The notes under the pieces: generated by a model
The model's database searches: none
What the model was told of the DNA's origin: nothing
Seen by the model: the letters and a program-made list of their open reading frames with translations, nothing else
Program-made: the position numbers and the translations under genes
NCBI RefSeq assembly: GCF_018397995.1
Contig: NZ_BBQH01000011.1
Coordinates: 248,001-312,000, forward strand
DNA: 64,000 nt
Direction: 5' to 3'
Source of the DNA: Rhizomonospora bruguierae
Lineage (GTDB): Bacteria > Actinomycetota > Actinomycetes > Mycobacteriales > Micromonosporaceae
Shown here: positions 16,543 through 25,238 of the stretch, in pieces
Position numbering within the stretch: the first letter of the stretch is position 1
How the letters are laid out: every line of letters begins with the position of its first letter

Positions 16543-16962
16543 TCAGCGCGGGTCCGTCGGACCACCGAGCCGGATGACGACGACGGCGGTGATCCGGTCC
16601 AGCGGCAACAGCCCCCACTCCCGCGAGTCGACGCTGCCCGGCCCGTCACCGATGACCACGGCGTGCCCGGACGGCACCGGCGTACTCCCGCAGGCGTCGC
16701 GGGCGGGCTGCGGCACGGGTTCGCCGGGCATCGCCGCGACGCGTTTGACCAGCGGGCCCACCCCGGCTCTGAGCCAGGCGAACACCACCACGTCCCCGGT
16801 CCCCGCCCGACCGGCCCGGCGCAGCGCCAACAGCCGGTCGCCGGGCAGGTACTGCGGGGCCATGCTGTGACCGTCGACGGTCACCACCACCAGCAGCCGC
16901 CTGGCCAGCCAGCTCAGGGCCACCACCGCGGTGGCTGCGAGCAGTACGGCATAGACGAACAT
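16543..16962 (-). CDS. lepB: Signal peptidase I (S26 family), small form
   Basis: 139 residues. One N-terminal membrane helix (about 1-24) leads to the S26 catalytic region. The Ser motif is VDGHSMAPQYLPGDRLL, with the conserved Ser in HSM, and the general-base Lys lies in PLVKRVAAMPGEPV. The C-terminal box SVDSREWGLLPL matches the family's GDN.NSxDSR segment. It is shorter than housekeeping LepB. ATG 16962 overlaps the stop of the FtsX-type permease gene (TAATG), so it was co-translated with that transporter gene and may serve a dedicated export substrate. The long upstream extension of this reading frame is the shadow of the permease gene and is excluded. Confidence 0.85.
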   Translation of the reverse strand: MFVYAVLLAATAVVALSWLARRLLVVVTVDGHSMAPQYLPGDRLLALRRAGRAGTGDVVVFAWLRAGVGPLVKRVAAMPGEPVPQPARDACGSTPVPSGHAVVIGDGPGSVDSREWGLLPLDRITAVVVIRLGGPTDPR

Positions 16963-18839
16963 TACTCGCCCAATAGCGCCGCGGTGGGCAACCGACGTAC
17001 GGCGACCAGCGGCAGAACCGAGGCCACCGCGGTGAGCACCATGCCGCCGGCGGCGACGAGCACCGCGACCGGCCACACCGAGGCGAGCAGCACGCCCGTG
17101 AACGCGGCCAGCAACACCACCGCCAGCGCCACGCCGAGGACCGCGCCGAGCGCTCCGATCAGCAGCGTCTCGTACACCACCACCCGCGCCAGCTCGCGTT
17201 CACGCCAGCCGCAGGCGCGCAGCGTAGCGAACTCGGCGCCGCGCTCGCGGGTGTTGAGGTAGACGACGTCGGCGACGGCGGCGGTGCCGAGCAGGACGGT
17301 GAGCACCGCGGCGAGGAAGTCCCCGGCTCGGGGCCTGCACCGAGACGGCGTCGCCGAGCAGGGTGCCGACGACCGCCCCCTGGAACGCGACGGCAATCGC
17401 GGCGAGCAGGGTCAGCGCACAAACCCCGATCGCGAGGCTGGCGGCACCCAGCAGGGTCCGTCCCGGCAGCCGGGTGACGTTGGCCAGCGCCAGCGCGGCG
17501 ACCGAGCGCGGCGGGCGAGACCTGCGGGGCACCAACGCCGAGGGACGGATGGCGGCTGCGGGGTCGCTGCGCGCCGCTCGGCGCGCTGGGCCGAGTGCGG
17601 CGACGACGGCCAGCGCGGTGGTGACCGGCACGGTGACCAGCAGCCAGCGCGGGTCGGGACGCAACCCGAGCAGCGACCCGACCGGCAGCGTGGCGGCTAC
17701 CCCGAGCAGGCTCGCCACCAGGCCGTACAGCGCCGATTCGACGATGATGTGCCGGTAGAGCGCGGCGGGACGCCAACCGAGGCAGGACAGCACGGCCAGT
17801 TCCAGCCGTCGCGACTGGACCGCGGCGGCGGTGGCGTTGGTGACGAACAGCGTGCACACCGCGAGAATCAGCACGAACAGCAGCAGGCTCTTGCGATCGA
17901 CGGCGTTGACGATGCTGACCGCGACACCCTTCTTGGCCCAGGACTGGGTGAGTGCGAGCGCGGGGCGGCCGTGCGTGCCGGCGTCCAGCGCGATCGGCAT
18001 CGGCGTCGGCGAGGAGCCGACCATGATGTCGACCTCGAGACCGGTGCTGGTGGCGATCTGCTCGGCGACCAGGCGCACCCGTTCCCGGGACGTGTCATCG
18101 AGCCCGAGCTCACCGGCCAGGCGTACCCGGATCACGCTGATCGGGGCCGCGGTCCAGGCCTGGTCGATATTGGTGAACCGGCTCGCGTCCAGGAACGACG
18201 GCAGCGCGTCCATCGTGGTCAGGATGCTGGGGCCTGGCCCAGAAAGCCGCCGAAGTTGGCGTTGGGCAGCAGGTCGTGGCCGCGCAGGGCGGTGCGGGCG
18301 GCCTCGTCGCCGGGCGCGGCGCCGGCAGCGAAGTAGGTCTCCATCGGGACCGCCGACAGCTCGCTCCATGCCGGTAGCCGGGTCACGTCGAAGCGGCCGA
18401 CCGGCGACAGCAGCAGCGCGTTGCGCCGCTGCGCGTTCTCGCCGGCGATGGCGCGGTGGCCGACGATGCCGCGGAACATCGGGTCGGCGGCCTCCTCCGG
18501 CATGTCCGCCCAGCCCTCGGCGCCGCGTTCGACGCCGCTGTTCCAGACCGCGGTTCGGTCCACGTCGACACGCCGCGGGGCCAGGCCGTTGCCGGTCGGG
18601 AGGTAGCCGACCGCACCGGTGCTGAAGAACTCCGGCAGCTGACGGTCGAAGAGGTTGCCGGCGTTCTCCAGTTGCGCGGCGTCCCCGCGTGCGGCAACGA
18701 TCGCCGCGGCGGAGGGATCCAGCCGCACGACGCGGTAGTCGAGCTCCCGGTCGATCTGCGGCTTGGCCGCGACCAGGTTGTATTTATGTTTTGGTCCCGC
18801 GACATTCGGCGGGTAATCGGAAAGGCCGACGACGCCGAG
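16962..18839 (-). pseudogene. Broken FtsX/MacB-type ABC permease (5' truncated, two frameshifts)
   Basis: Read on the minus strand, three reading frames join into one FtsX-type permease of about 620 residues. Part 1 (18839 to about 18225) encodes extracellular sequence (GLSDYPPNVAGPKHKYNLVA ... NANFGGFLGQAP). Part 2 (about 18225 to 17330) continues as SILTTMDALPSFLDASRF and includes FtsX helices (LLLFVLILAVCTLFVTNATA). Part 3 (about 17330 to 16962) continues as GDFLAAVLTVLLGTAAVADV and ends LPTAALLGE. At both joints one extra C in an AGGCCCC run restores the frame. The first helix and start region are missing: the open frame is cut by a stop at 18840-18842, next to the divergent ATPase gene. 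A true pseudogene or two homopolymer sequencing errors plus a rearrangement are both possible. Confidence 0.8.
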
Positions 18840-18874
18840 CTATCCACACCACCGACTCTGCAAGGAGCACCACG

Positions 18875-19597
18875 ATGACGTCGATGCTGTCCGACTCACC
18901 GCGGTCCGGCGCTCGGGTGGGCGCCCACATCGTCGTCCGCGACCTGCACAAGAGGTTCTCCCTGGGCGCCGATGAGATCACGGCGACCGACGGTGTCAGT
19001 CTCGAGTTCGAACCGGGCGCGATGACCGCGCTGACCGGTGCCTCCGGCTCCGGCAAGTCGACGCTGTTGCACCTGATCGGCGCGATCGAGATCCCGGACG
19101 CGGGCTCGATCACAGTGGACGGACAGGAGCTCACCGGGCAGCGTAGCGCCCGGCTGGCCGACTACCGCCGCGGCATCGGCTTCGTGTTCCAGCGCTTCCA
19201 CCTGCTGCCGACACTGACCGCGCTGGACAACGTCATCGCCCCGACGTTGCCGTATCACACTCGGTTTGACCGTGTCGCCCGCGCCCGGGAGCTGCTGGAT
19301 GCCGTCGGCCTCGCCGGACGCGAGCGCTCGCTGCCGGCGCACCTGTCCGGCGGGCAGCAGCAGCGGGTCGCCATCGCGCGGGCGCTGCTGAGCCGGCCCG
19401 CGCTGTTGCTGGCCGACGAGCCGACGGGCAATCTGGACTCCGCCACCAGCACCGAGATCATGGATCTGATCGAGGGCGTCCGGCAGCGGTATCCGATGAC
19501 CGTCGTCGTCGCCACGCACGAGGACGCGGTGACGCGGCGCTGCGACCGGGTGGTACGCCTGCGCGACGGCCGGGTGGTCGAGGACTCGGCGTCCTGA
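18875..19597 (+). CDS. ABC transporter ATP-binding protein, LolD/MacB type
   Basis: 240 residues. Walker [16 protein letters not shown]-loop [12 protein letters not shown], signature [16 protein letters not shown], Walker [14 protein letters not shown] and switch His VVATHEDAV are all intact. LolD/MacB/FtsE-type ATPases of this form pair with FtsX-fold permeases. The only permease nearby is the broken one at 16962-18839, whose remnant starts about 35 nt away on the opposite strand. Start is ATG 18875 with AAGGAG seven bases upstream. The gene looks functional, but a working partner is not encoded here. It ends 22 nt before the convergent DUF4097 gene, with no clear terminator between. Confidence 0.92.
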   Translation: MTSMLSDSPRSGARVGAHIVVRDLHKRFSLGADEITATDGVSLEFEPGAMTALTGASGSGKSTLLHLIGAIEIPDAGSITVDGQELTGQRSARLADYRRGIGFVFQRFHLLPTLTALDNVIAPTLPYHTRFDRVARARELLDAVGLAGRERSLPAHLSGGQQQRVAIARALLSRPALLLADEPTGNLDSATSTEIMDLIEGVRQRYPMTVVVATHEDAVTRRCDRVVRLRDGRVVEDSAS

Positions 19598-19619
19598 CCG
19601 AGCGTCAGACGCGGGGGCG

Positions 19620-20399
19620 CTACGCCGGGTGGAGGGTGATGTCGCTGGAGGTGGTGCGGACCGAGATGGCGCCGGGCCCGGAGTCCGTGCTGCTGATGTC
19701 GCTCTTGATGGCGCCGGACGAGGCCCGCAACAGGACCCGGTACGTCATGCCGCCACGCGGCACGGCGATCGTCACGTCACCGGAGGTCGCCCTGATGTCC
19801 ACAGTGCTGGGTGGGGCGCTGAACGTCGCGTCGATCTCCCCCGAGGTGGCGGTCGCCGTCAACGTCGTGACCGACAGCCCGTCCAGGGCCAGGTCGCCCG
19901 AGGTCGACCGGACGTCCAGCGAGTCCCCGTCCAGCCCCCGGGTCTTGACGTTGCCCGACGTGGTGCTGACGTGAGCCCCGCCGGCCATGCCCACCAGCGT
20001 GATGTCGCCCGAGGTGGCGGTGGCGTCGACCGCGACGTTCGCCGGAAGGTCCACCGTGAAGTCGACGGAGCAGCCGAGGCCCAGGCCCGAGCGCGGGCAG
20101 CTGACGTCGATCGTGAGAGTGTCGCCCTGCCACACCTCGCGGACGGCCGGCTCCGCGCCGCTCCAGCGCAGCCGCCGCTGCACCGCGACCCCGGAGCCGC
20201 TCGGCCGTCCCTTGAGGACGATGTCGTTGCTGCGCATGTTGGTGAAGACGATCCGTGAGATCTGCCGGTTGTAGGTCTGGTGCTGCGTCTCGTGGTGGAA
20301 GGCGGGGCGGCCGATGATCCGCCAGGCGACGAACGCGCCGACCAGCACGACGAGCACGGTCAGCAGACCACCGATGGGCAGCCAACGATTGGTACGCAT
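19620..20399 (-). CDS. DUF4097-type membrane-anchored beta-repeat protein
   Basis: 259 residues. An N-terminal membrane anchor (about 7-28) is followed by an extracellular right-handed beta structure built from repeats of the form [33 protein letters not shown] and [11 protein letters not shown]. This is the DUF4097/LiaG-like pattern. Such proteins are often encoded beside envelope-stress two-component systems. Here a response regulator and sensor kinase lie directly upstream on the same strand (83-nt gap), which fits a co-regulated envelope-stress module. The biochemical role is unknown. Confidence 0.85.
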   Translation of the reverse strand: MRTNRWLPIGGLLTVLVVLVGAFVAWRIIGRPAFHHETQHQTYNRQISRIVFTNMRSNDIVLKGRPSGSGVAVQRRLRWSGAEPAVREVWQGDTLTIDVSCPRSGLGLGCSVDFTVDLPANVAVDATATSGDITLVGMAGGAHVSTTSGNVKTRGLDGDSLDVRSTSGDLALDGLSVTTLTATATSGEIDATFSAPPSTVDIRATSGDVTIAVPRGGMTYRVLLRASSGAIKSDISSTDSGPGAISVRTTSSDITLHPA

Positions 20400-20482
20400 G
20401 AAGAACCGATCCTCCGTCAGGTGCGAGCGTCATGGTGCGAGCCGGAGACAGCGCCGGCGGGCGGTCCAGTCGCCCGGCGCCG

Positions 20483-21133
20483 TCACGCCTTGCCGACGCC
20501 CAGAAACCGCAGGACTGCCAGGACGCGCCGGTGGTCGTTGTCGGCAGGGGGCAGGTCGAGCTTGGCGAAGATGTTGTTCACGTGCTTGCCGACCGCGCTG
20601 TCCGTGACGCACAGCGCGACGGCGATGGCCGAGTTCGAGCGGCCCTCGGCCATCAGCCCGAGCACCTCCCGTTCCCGGGGCGTCAAGCGTTCGAGCGGAT
20701 CGCGGCGGCGCCGCAGCAGCAGTTGCGACACCACCTCCGGGTCCAGGGCCGTGCCGCCCGAGGCGACCCGCCGCAGCGCCTCGACGAAGTCCCCGACGTC
20801 GGCGACGCGGTCCTTGAGCAGGTAGCCCACCCTGCTCGGCGGCCCGGACAGCAGTTCGGTGGCGTACCGCTCCTCGACGTACTGCGACAGGAGGAGGACG
20901 GCGATCTCCGGGTACTGCCGGCGCAGCACCAGGGCCGCCCGCAGGCCCTCGTCGGTGAAGGACGGCGGCATCCGCACGTCCAGCACCACCACGTCCGGGC
21001 GGTGCTCGGAAACGAGGCGCAGGAACGACTCGGCGTCCCCGGCGGTGGCCACGACGTCGAGGTCGTGCGCCGTCAGCAGGCGGACCAGGCCGTCGCGCAG
21101 GAGGACCGAGTCCTCGCCGATCACGACTCGCAT
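20483..21133 (-). CDS. NarL/LuxR-family response regulator
   Basis: 216 residues. Receiver domain (about 1-120) with acidic pair ED (VVIGEDSVLLRDGL), phospho-acceptor Asp in VVVLDVRMP, the Ser/Thr switch region LLLSQY and Lys in YLLKDRV. The C-terminal LuxR-type helix-turn-helix has LTPREREVLGLMAEGRSNSA and VGKHVNNIFAKL. ATG 21133 overlaps the 3' end of the sensor kinase gene by 13 nt, so the two are a cognate pair. Probable targets include the neighbouring DUF4097 gene; that is inference. Confidence 0.93.
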   Translation of the reverse strand: MRVVIGEDSVLLRDGLVRLLTAHDLDVVATAGDAESFLRLVSEHRPDVVVLDVRMPPSFTDEGLRAALVLRRQYPEIAVLLLSQYVEERYATELLSGPPSRVGYLLKDRVADVGDFVEALRRVASGGTALDPEVVSQLLLRRRRDPLERLTPREREVLGLMAEGRSNSAIAVALCVTDSAVGKHVNNIFAKLDLPPADNDHRRVLAVLRFLGVGKA

Positions 21134-22245
21134 GGCAGCTCCACCCGGATCTCGGTCGGCCCGCCCTCGGGGCTCGACACGGTCAGTGTCCCGTCGACCG
21201 AGCCGACCCGCTGGGCCAGCCCGCGCAGCCCGGTCCCCCGGGACGGGTCGGCACCGCCGCACCCGTCGTCGGTGACGACCACGTGCAGCCGTCCGTGGAA
21301 GGCGGACACCGCGACGGTCGCAGCGGACGCGCCGGCGTGCTTGGCGATGTTGGACAGTGCCTCGGCGACCACGAAGTACGCGACGGCCTCGACCGTCCGG
21401 GAAGGACGCTCGGGAACCGATACGGACAGCTCTACGGGCACCGGAGACCGGGCGGCGACCCCGGACAGGGCGGCATCGAGGCCCCGGTCGTCGAGAACCG
21501 CCGGATGCAGCCCACGGACCAGATCCCGCAGTTCGGTGAGCGCGAGCTTCGCCTCTTCGTGCGCGGCGGTGAGGGCGTCCAGCGCCCGGGGGTCGGTGTC
21601 CGCGAGGGTGGCGCGGGCCAGCCCGAGGTTCATCGCCAGCGATACCAGCCGCTGCTGCGCCCCGTCGTGCAGATCGCGTTCAATCCGGCGCCGCTCGGCG
21701 TCGGCCGCGTCCACCACGTCGGCCCTGCTGCCGGTCAGCGCGTCGACGCGCTCCGACAGTTCCGCGGTACGGCTGGGCTGCAACAGCGCGCGAGCCATAC
21801 CGATTTCCCACGAGGCGAAGCGGAGCGGGAGCGCGAGGGCGAGCAGGATCAGCAGGCTCGCGGCGATCGGCGTCACGCTCATCGCGACCGGGTCGCCGTA
21901 GGTCAGCAACTGGTCGCGGGCGGCCCAGCCGAAGGAGAGCCAACCGAACCCGGCGATCGAGAACGCCCAGCAGCCGACCACGACGGCGAACGACAGCAGC
22001 GCCAGCAGGCCGGCCAGCCCGATGAACGCGAACTGCCGGGCCAGGTCGCGGCCGGGTGCGGGGACGGCCAGCGGCTCGTCCAGCAGGTCGGCGTACCGGA
22101 AGCGGTACCAGCCCGACACCGTCGACGCGACCGCACCGGGAACGATCCAGCCGGCGGTGAGGACCGCGATCCAGCCGGCCAGCCCGATCGCGGGTCCGGT
22201 GGCGGCCAGCACCGTCGACCGCCAGATCCGCATCAGCAAACGCAT
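21121..22245 (-). CDS. Two-component sensor histidine kinase (HisKA_3 type)
   Basis: 374 residues. The N-terminal half (about 1-165) is a putative membrane sensor domain with about four helices. The dimerisation/phosphotransfer box is ERRRIERDLHDGAQQRLVSL with the phospho-accepting His. The ATPase domain follows: N-box VVAEALSNIAKHAGA, G1 VTDDGCGG and G2 GTGLRGLAQRV. This layout is typical of actinobacterial kinases that sense cell-envelope damage. Start ATG 22245 is preferred; a second in-frame ATG lies at residue 5. It overlaps the response regulator gene downstream. Confidence 0.92.
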   Translation of the reverse strand: MRLLMRIWRSTVLAATGPAIGLAGWIAVLTAGWIVPGAVASTVSGWYRFRYADLLDEPLAVPAPGRDLARQFAFIGLAGLLALLSFAVVVGCWAFSIAGFGWLSFGWAARDQLLTYGDPVAMSVTPIAASLLILLALALPLRFASWEIGMARALLQPSRTAELSERVDALTGSRADVVDAADAERRRIERDLHDGAQQRLVSLAMNLGLARATLADTDPRALDALTAAHEEAKLALTELRDLVRGLHPAVLDDRGLDAALSGVAARSPVPVELSVSVPERPSRTVEAVAYFVVAEALSNIAKHAGASAATVAVSAFHGRLHVVVTDDGCGGADPSRGTGLRGLAQRVGSVDGTLTVSSPEGGPTEIRVELPCES

Positions 22246-22379
22246 GACACCACGCTAGGTACCGGCCGCCGCCCTTGGCGATCCGGCCCGGATCCGGCCT
22301 CGTGGTGAGGCTGGCACCACCCCGGCACCGGCGCCCTGGGCTACTGACTTCGCCCGGCCGCGGCGCCAGGCTCGGCACC

Positions 22380-23970
22380 ATGATTTCTCGCTGGGGCCAA
22401 TTCTGCTTCCGGCACCGTTGGACGGTGCTCACCCTCTGGCTCGCCGCCGTCGTCGCCGGCGGGCTGGCCGCCGGGCCCGTCTTCCAGGGCATGGGCGACG
22501 GCGACCAGCTCCGCGACACCGAATCCGGGCACGCGAACGCCCTGCTGCGCGGGCAGCACCCGGACGTTCACCTGATCGCCCAGGTCGAGGGGACGTCCGC
22601 CGCGGACCAGGTCCGCGCCCGGGTCCGGGCCGTGCCGGGCGTGACGGCCGTCGACCAGGTCGCGGCCGTCGACGGCCGCGGCGTCGCGCTCGTGGTCACG
22701 CTTTCCGACGCCGCGGTACGCCCGGCGACCGAGCTGCTCCGCGACGTCCCGTCGCTGATTCCGGGTACGCGGGTGAGCCTGGGCGGCGACGCGGTCGAAG
22801 GGGATCAGATCAACGAGGCGGTGGCCGCCGACCTCAACGGGGCCGAGCTGAAGTCGCTGCCGCTGACGCTCGTCCGGCATCTCCGCCGCGATGATGGCAT
22901 TGCTCAGCGCGCTCACGCTGACGGCCGCGCTGCTCGGTGCCGCCCGCCGGCGCATCGGGCCCTCGCGCCGCCGGATCGCCCGGGACGGCTTCTTCTCGCG
23001 GCTGGCCGGATTCACCCAGCGGCACGCGGTCCTGGTGACGATCGGGGTGGCCGCGGTGCTCATCGGCGCGGGCGCACCCCTGCTCGGTGCCAACCTCCGG
23101 TTGCCGCAGGACTCCGGTCTGCCCACGACGATCGAAGCGGTGCGCGTCGCGCAGGCGATGGAGTCCCGCTACGGGCAGGTTCGCGAGTCGACGGTCAGGG
23201 TCGTCACCGAGTCCGCCGACGGCACGGTCACGACCAGGCAGTACACCGTGGACGGTGACCCGCAGGGTGCGGCGGCCCAGCGGCTGGTGCGGGACCTACG
23301 CGCGAACCGCGAGCCGGGCTCGTACGTGACCGGCGAGGCCGCGGTCCTGATCGACCTGACGGCGAAGCTGAAGGCCGGGCTGCCGCTGGCGGCCGGCGTG
23401 GCCGTGCTGGCGATGCTCGTGCTGTTGTTCCTGATGACCGGCTCGATCGTGGTGCCGCTCAAGGCGCTGCTGATGAACGTGGTCTCGCTCGGCGCCACGT
23501 TCGGCGTGCTCGTCGCCGTCTTCCAGCACGGCACGCTGTCGGGTCCGCTGGACACGCTGACCGTCGGCGGCCTGAGCCCGTTCGTCATCGTGCTGGTGTA
23601 CGCGTTCGGCTTCGGCCTGTCGATGGACTACGAGGTGTTCCTGCTGAGCCGGATCAAGGAGGGCATCGACGCCGGGCTGCCGAACGATGCGGCCGTCCGG
23701 AACGGATTGCAGATCAGTGGCCGCGTGATCACGTCGGCCGCGCTGCTGATGCTGATCGTGTTCGGGTTCTTCGCCTCCGCGAAGGTCGGCGACCTGGAGC
23801 AGATCGGGCTCGGGCTGTTCGTCGCCGTGTTCGTCGACGCGACGCTCGTGCGGTGCCTGCTGGTCCCGGCGACGATGACGCTGCTGGGGCGCTGGAACTG
23901 GTGGGCGCCGCCGTTCCTGCGCCGCGCCCACGCCCGGTTCGGCCTCCGCGAAGCCCCCGTCCCCGCCTGA
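22380..23970 (+). pseudogene. MMPL/RND-family transporter with internal deletion and frameshift
   Basis: The first part (22380 to about 22873) starts MISRWGQFCFRHRWTVLTL and encodes the first helix and extracellular domain, ending at NGAELKSLPLTLV just as the second helix should begin. The second part (about 22875-23970) is in another frame, begins GISAAMMALLSALTLTAALL, which matches the sixth helix of MMPL proteins, and runs cleanly to the C-terminus (GFGLSMDYEVFLLSRIKEG ... FGLREAPVPA). Helices 2-5 are missing, including the first of the two GxxxDY..F..SR motifs; this is roughly 130 residues. The joint is near 22873. A start at 22891 could give a 359-residue half-transporter, but MMPL halves are not known to act alone. 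Confidence 0.8.
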
Positions 23971-24053
23971 TCCCCACTCCCATCGCGTGGGCAGTGAACC
24001 GTGGGCCGCGGCGCGCGGTGCACTGTCCACGCGCGACGGGTTCCGCGGCGGCA

Positions 24054-24725
24054 CTATTCCCTCGGCGCTCCGCCGACCCGGTAGGCGAGCCAAAAGAATC
24101 CCACCACGAAGATCGCGCACAGTCCCAGAAGCGCAATGCCCGGGACCGCGGCCCCCCGAGTGCCGATGGTGACCGCCCCGCCCATGCCGGACGCGACGGC
24201 GATCAATCCGGCCCCGTTTCTGAAACGGACCAGGTCGGTGCGGCGAGGAGGGCGCTGAGCAGCGGGCCGACCAGCCCCGGGGCGGGTCGAATGGATTCTT
24301 GCCAGCGTGGTTCTGATTTGTCGACGCAGCAGCAACGCGAAGGTTGGAATGGCAACCGCCGTGGCGACCAGGCCGGCGACGGCGATCCTCGGGGGCGGCC
24401 CGGTTCTGTCGCGGACCACCCGCCCGGGATCCTTGGCAGAGTATTCCACCCGGTACAGTTCGGCCACCTTCGGGCACGAGGTGTCGCAGGAGACCCACCG
24501 CCGGTAGCGTTCGCCGTCGACGACGTACTCGACCTGCGCCTCGCGGGGTTTCCCGTGCACCACCGTCAGGACCCGGGCCTCCACGAACCGCCCGTCGTCG
24601 TACACCCCGTTCCGGTAGGCCGCCGCTGCGAGCACCGTCGCCGCGGCCAGGCAGAAGAGCCCTACCCCGGCAAAGATCGCAACCAGCAGAACCTTCGCGA
24701 GAAGGTCGCCCTCCCGAGATGCCAT
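24054..24725 (-). CDS. DUF3592-like membrane protein
   Basis: About 223 residues. A helix at about 10-35 is followed by an extracytoplasmic segment with VEARVLTVVHGKPREAQVEY, WVSCDTSCPKV and YSAKDPGRVV, a second helix (about 110-130), a basic cytoplasmic loop and two further helices (about 168-215). The VxARVLxV ... VEYxVDGxxY ... V.Y.P..P..V pattern is that of DUF3592 proteins. Start ATG 24725 is used; 24743 is possible. The two Cys in CDTSC could form a disulfide. Function unknown. Confidence 0.65.
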   Translation of the reverse strand: MASREGDLLAKVLLVAIFAGVGLFCLAAATVLAAAAYRNGVYDDGRFVEARVLTVVHGKPREAQVEYVVDGERYRRWVSCDTSCPKVAELYRVEYSAKDPGRVVRDRTGPPPRIAVAGLVATAVAIPTFALLLRRQIRTTLARIHSTRPGAGRPAAQRPPRRTDLVRFRNGAGLIAVASGMGGAVTIGTRGAAVPGIALLGLCAIFVVGFFWLAYRVGGAPRE

Positions 24726-24932
24726 CTTTGGCGCTCCTCGCACTCAGCTGCCGGGGCAGCCCCCGGGCGCCGACAACGCACGGCGCGGCCACCAGGACGC
24801 TAGCTCACGCATCCCGCCCGCGCCGACCGCGGCTTTTCTCATCGTGGCTGGGCGAACCTGCCGGTCGGGGTCACTGTCCGGGGCTGGTACGGGGCCGCAT
24901 TGTTGGCCACGTTGCCGCAGTTCAACCCGACA

Positions 24933-25004
24933 AGATCAACTATTGATCTAATTCTTTACATTTTTAGATGTAACTCTGCGCGATATCAGCGTGTCACAGT
25001 GTGA
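24933..25004. promoter_or_regulatory. Three perfect palindromes in the AT-rich promoter region of the prenyl-indole locus
   Basis: Within 72 nt there are three exact inverted repeats: AGATCAA-3 nt-TTGATCT (24933-24949), TTACAT-6 nt-ATGTAA (24956-24973) and TCACA-1 nt-TGTGA (24994-25004). The stretch is strikingly AT-rich for this genome and lies just upstream of the prenyltransferase/tryptophanase genes, so it very likely holds the promoter and operators. TTTACA at 24955-24960 could be a -35 element, but no convincing -10 was fixed. The binding proteins are unknown. Confidence 0.65.
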
Positions 25005-25007
25005 TCT

Positions 25008-25238
25008 ATGTCTCACTCGACTCCGGATAATCGATGGGCCACGATGTTGGGAAGGATGATCGTTTTCCTGTCGACGGAGTTGATGCCGAGCCACCGCCTA
25101 CACCGCTGGGTCCCCACGGGACGCCCCTGGCGTAGCAGCACCAGAGCAGCAGACGGGATCAATCGAGAAAGCCACCGGCGCCGTGCGGCGACGGTGCGCC
25201 GCAGCCGTCGACTGATCAAACCCGGGAGGAAAGCCTGA
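25008..25238 (+). CDS. Possible leader ORF of the prenyltransferase operon
   Basis: 76 residues from ATG 25008, ending in TGA directly abutting the prenyltransferase ATG (TGA-ATG). There is no strong ribosome site. The first half is mixed (MSHSTPDNRWATMLGR, STELMPSHRLHRWVPTGRPW) and includes three Trp; the second half is Arg-rich and low in information. It resembles no family I know. It may be a translated leader whose Trp codons sense tryptophan supply, since the operon consumes tryptophan, or simply an untranslated 5' leader of about 230 nt. A GC-rich hairpin is possible around 25178-25202. Confidence 0.3.
   Translation: MSHSTPDNRWATMLGRMIVFLSTELMPSHRLHRWVPTGRPWRSSTRAADGINRESHRRRAATVRRSRRLIKPGRKA

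Noticed and set aside
22891-23970. Treating the 359-codon frame as an intact stand-alone transporter gene
   Set aside because: The upstream part encodes the matching MMPL first helix and ectodomain; the two together indicate one interrupted gene.
24744-24932. Possible small gene or RNA upstream of the palindrome region
   Set aside because: No convincing reading frame, ribosome site or conserved RNA fold recognised.
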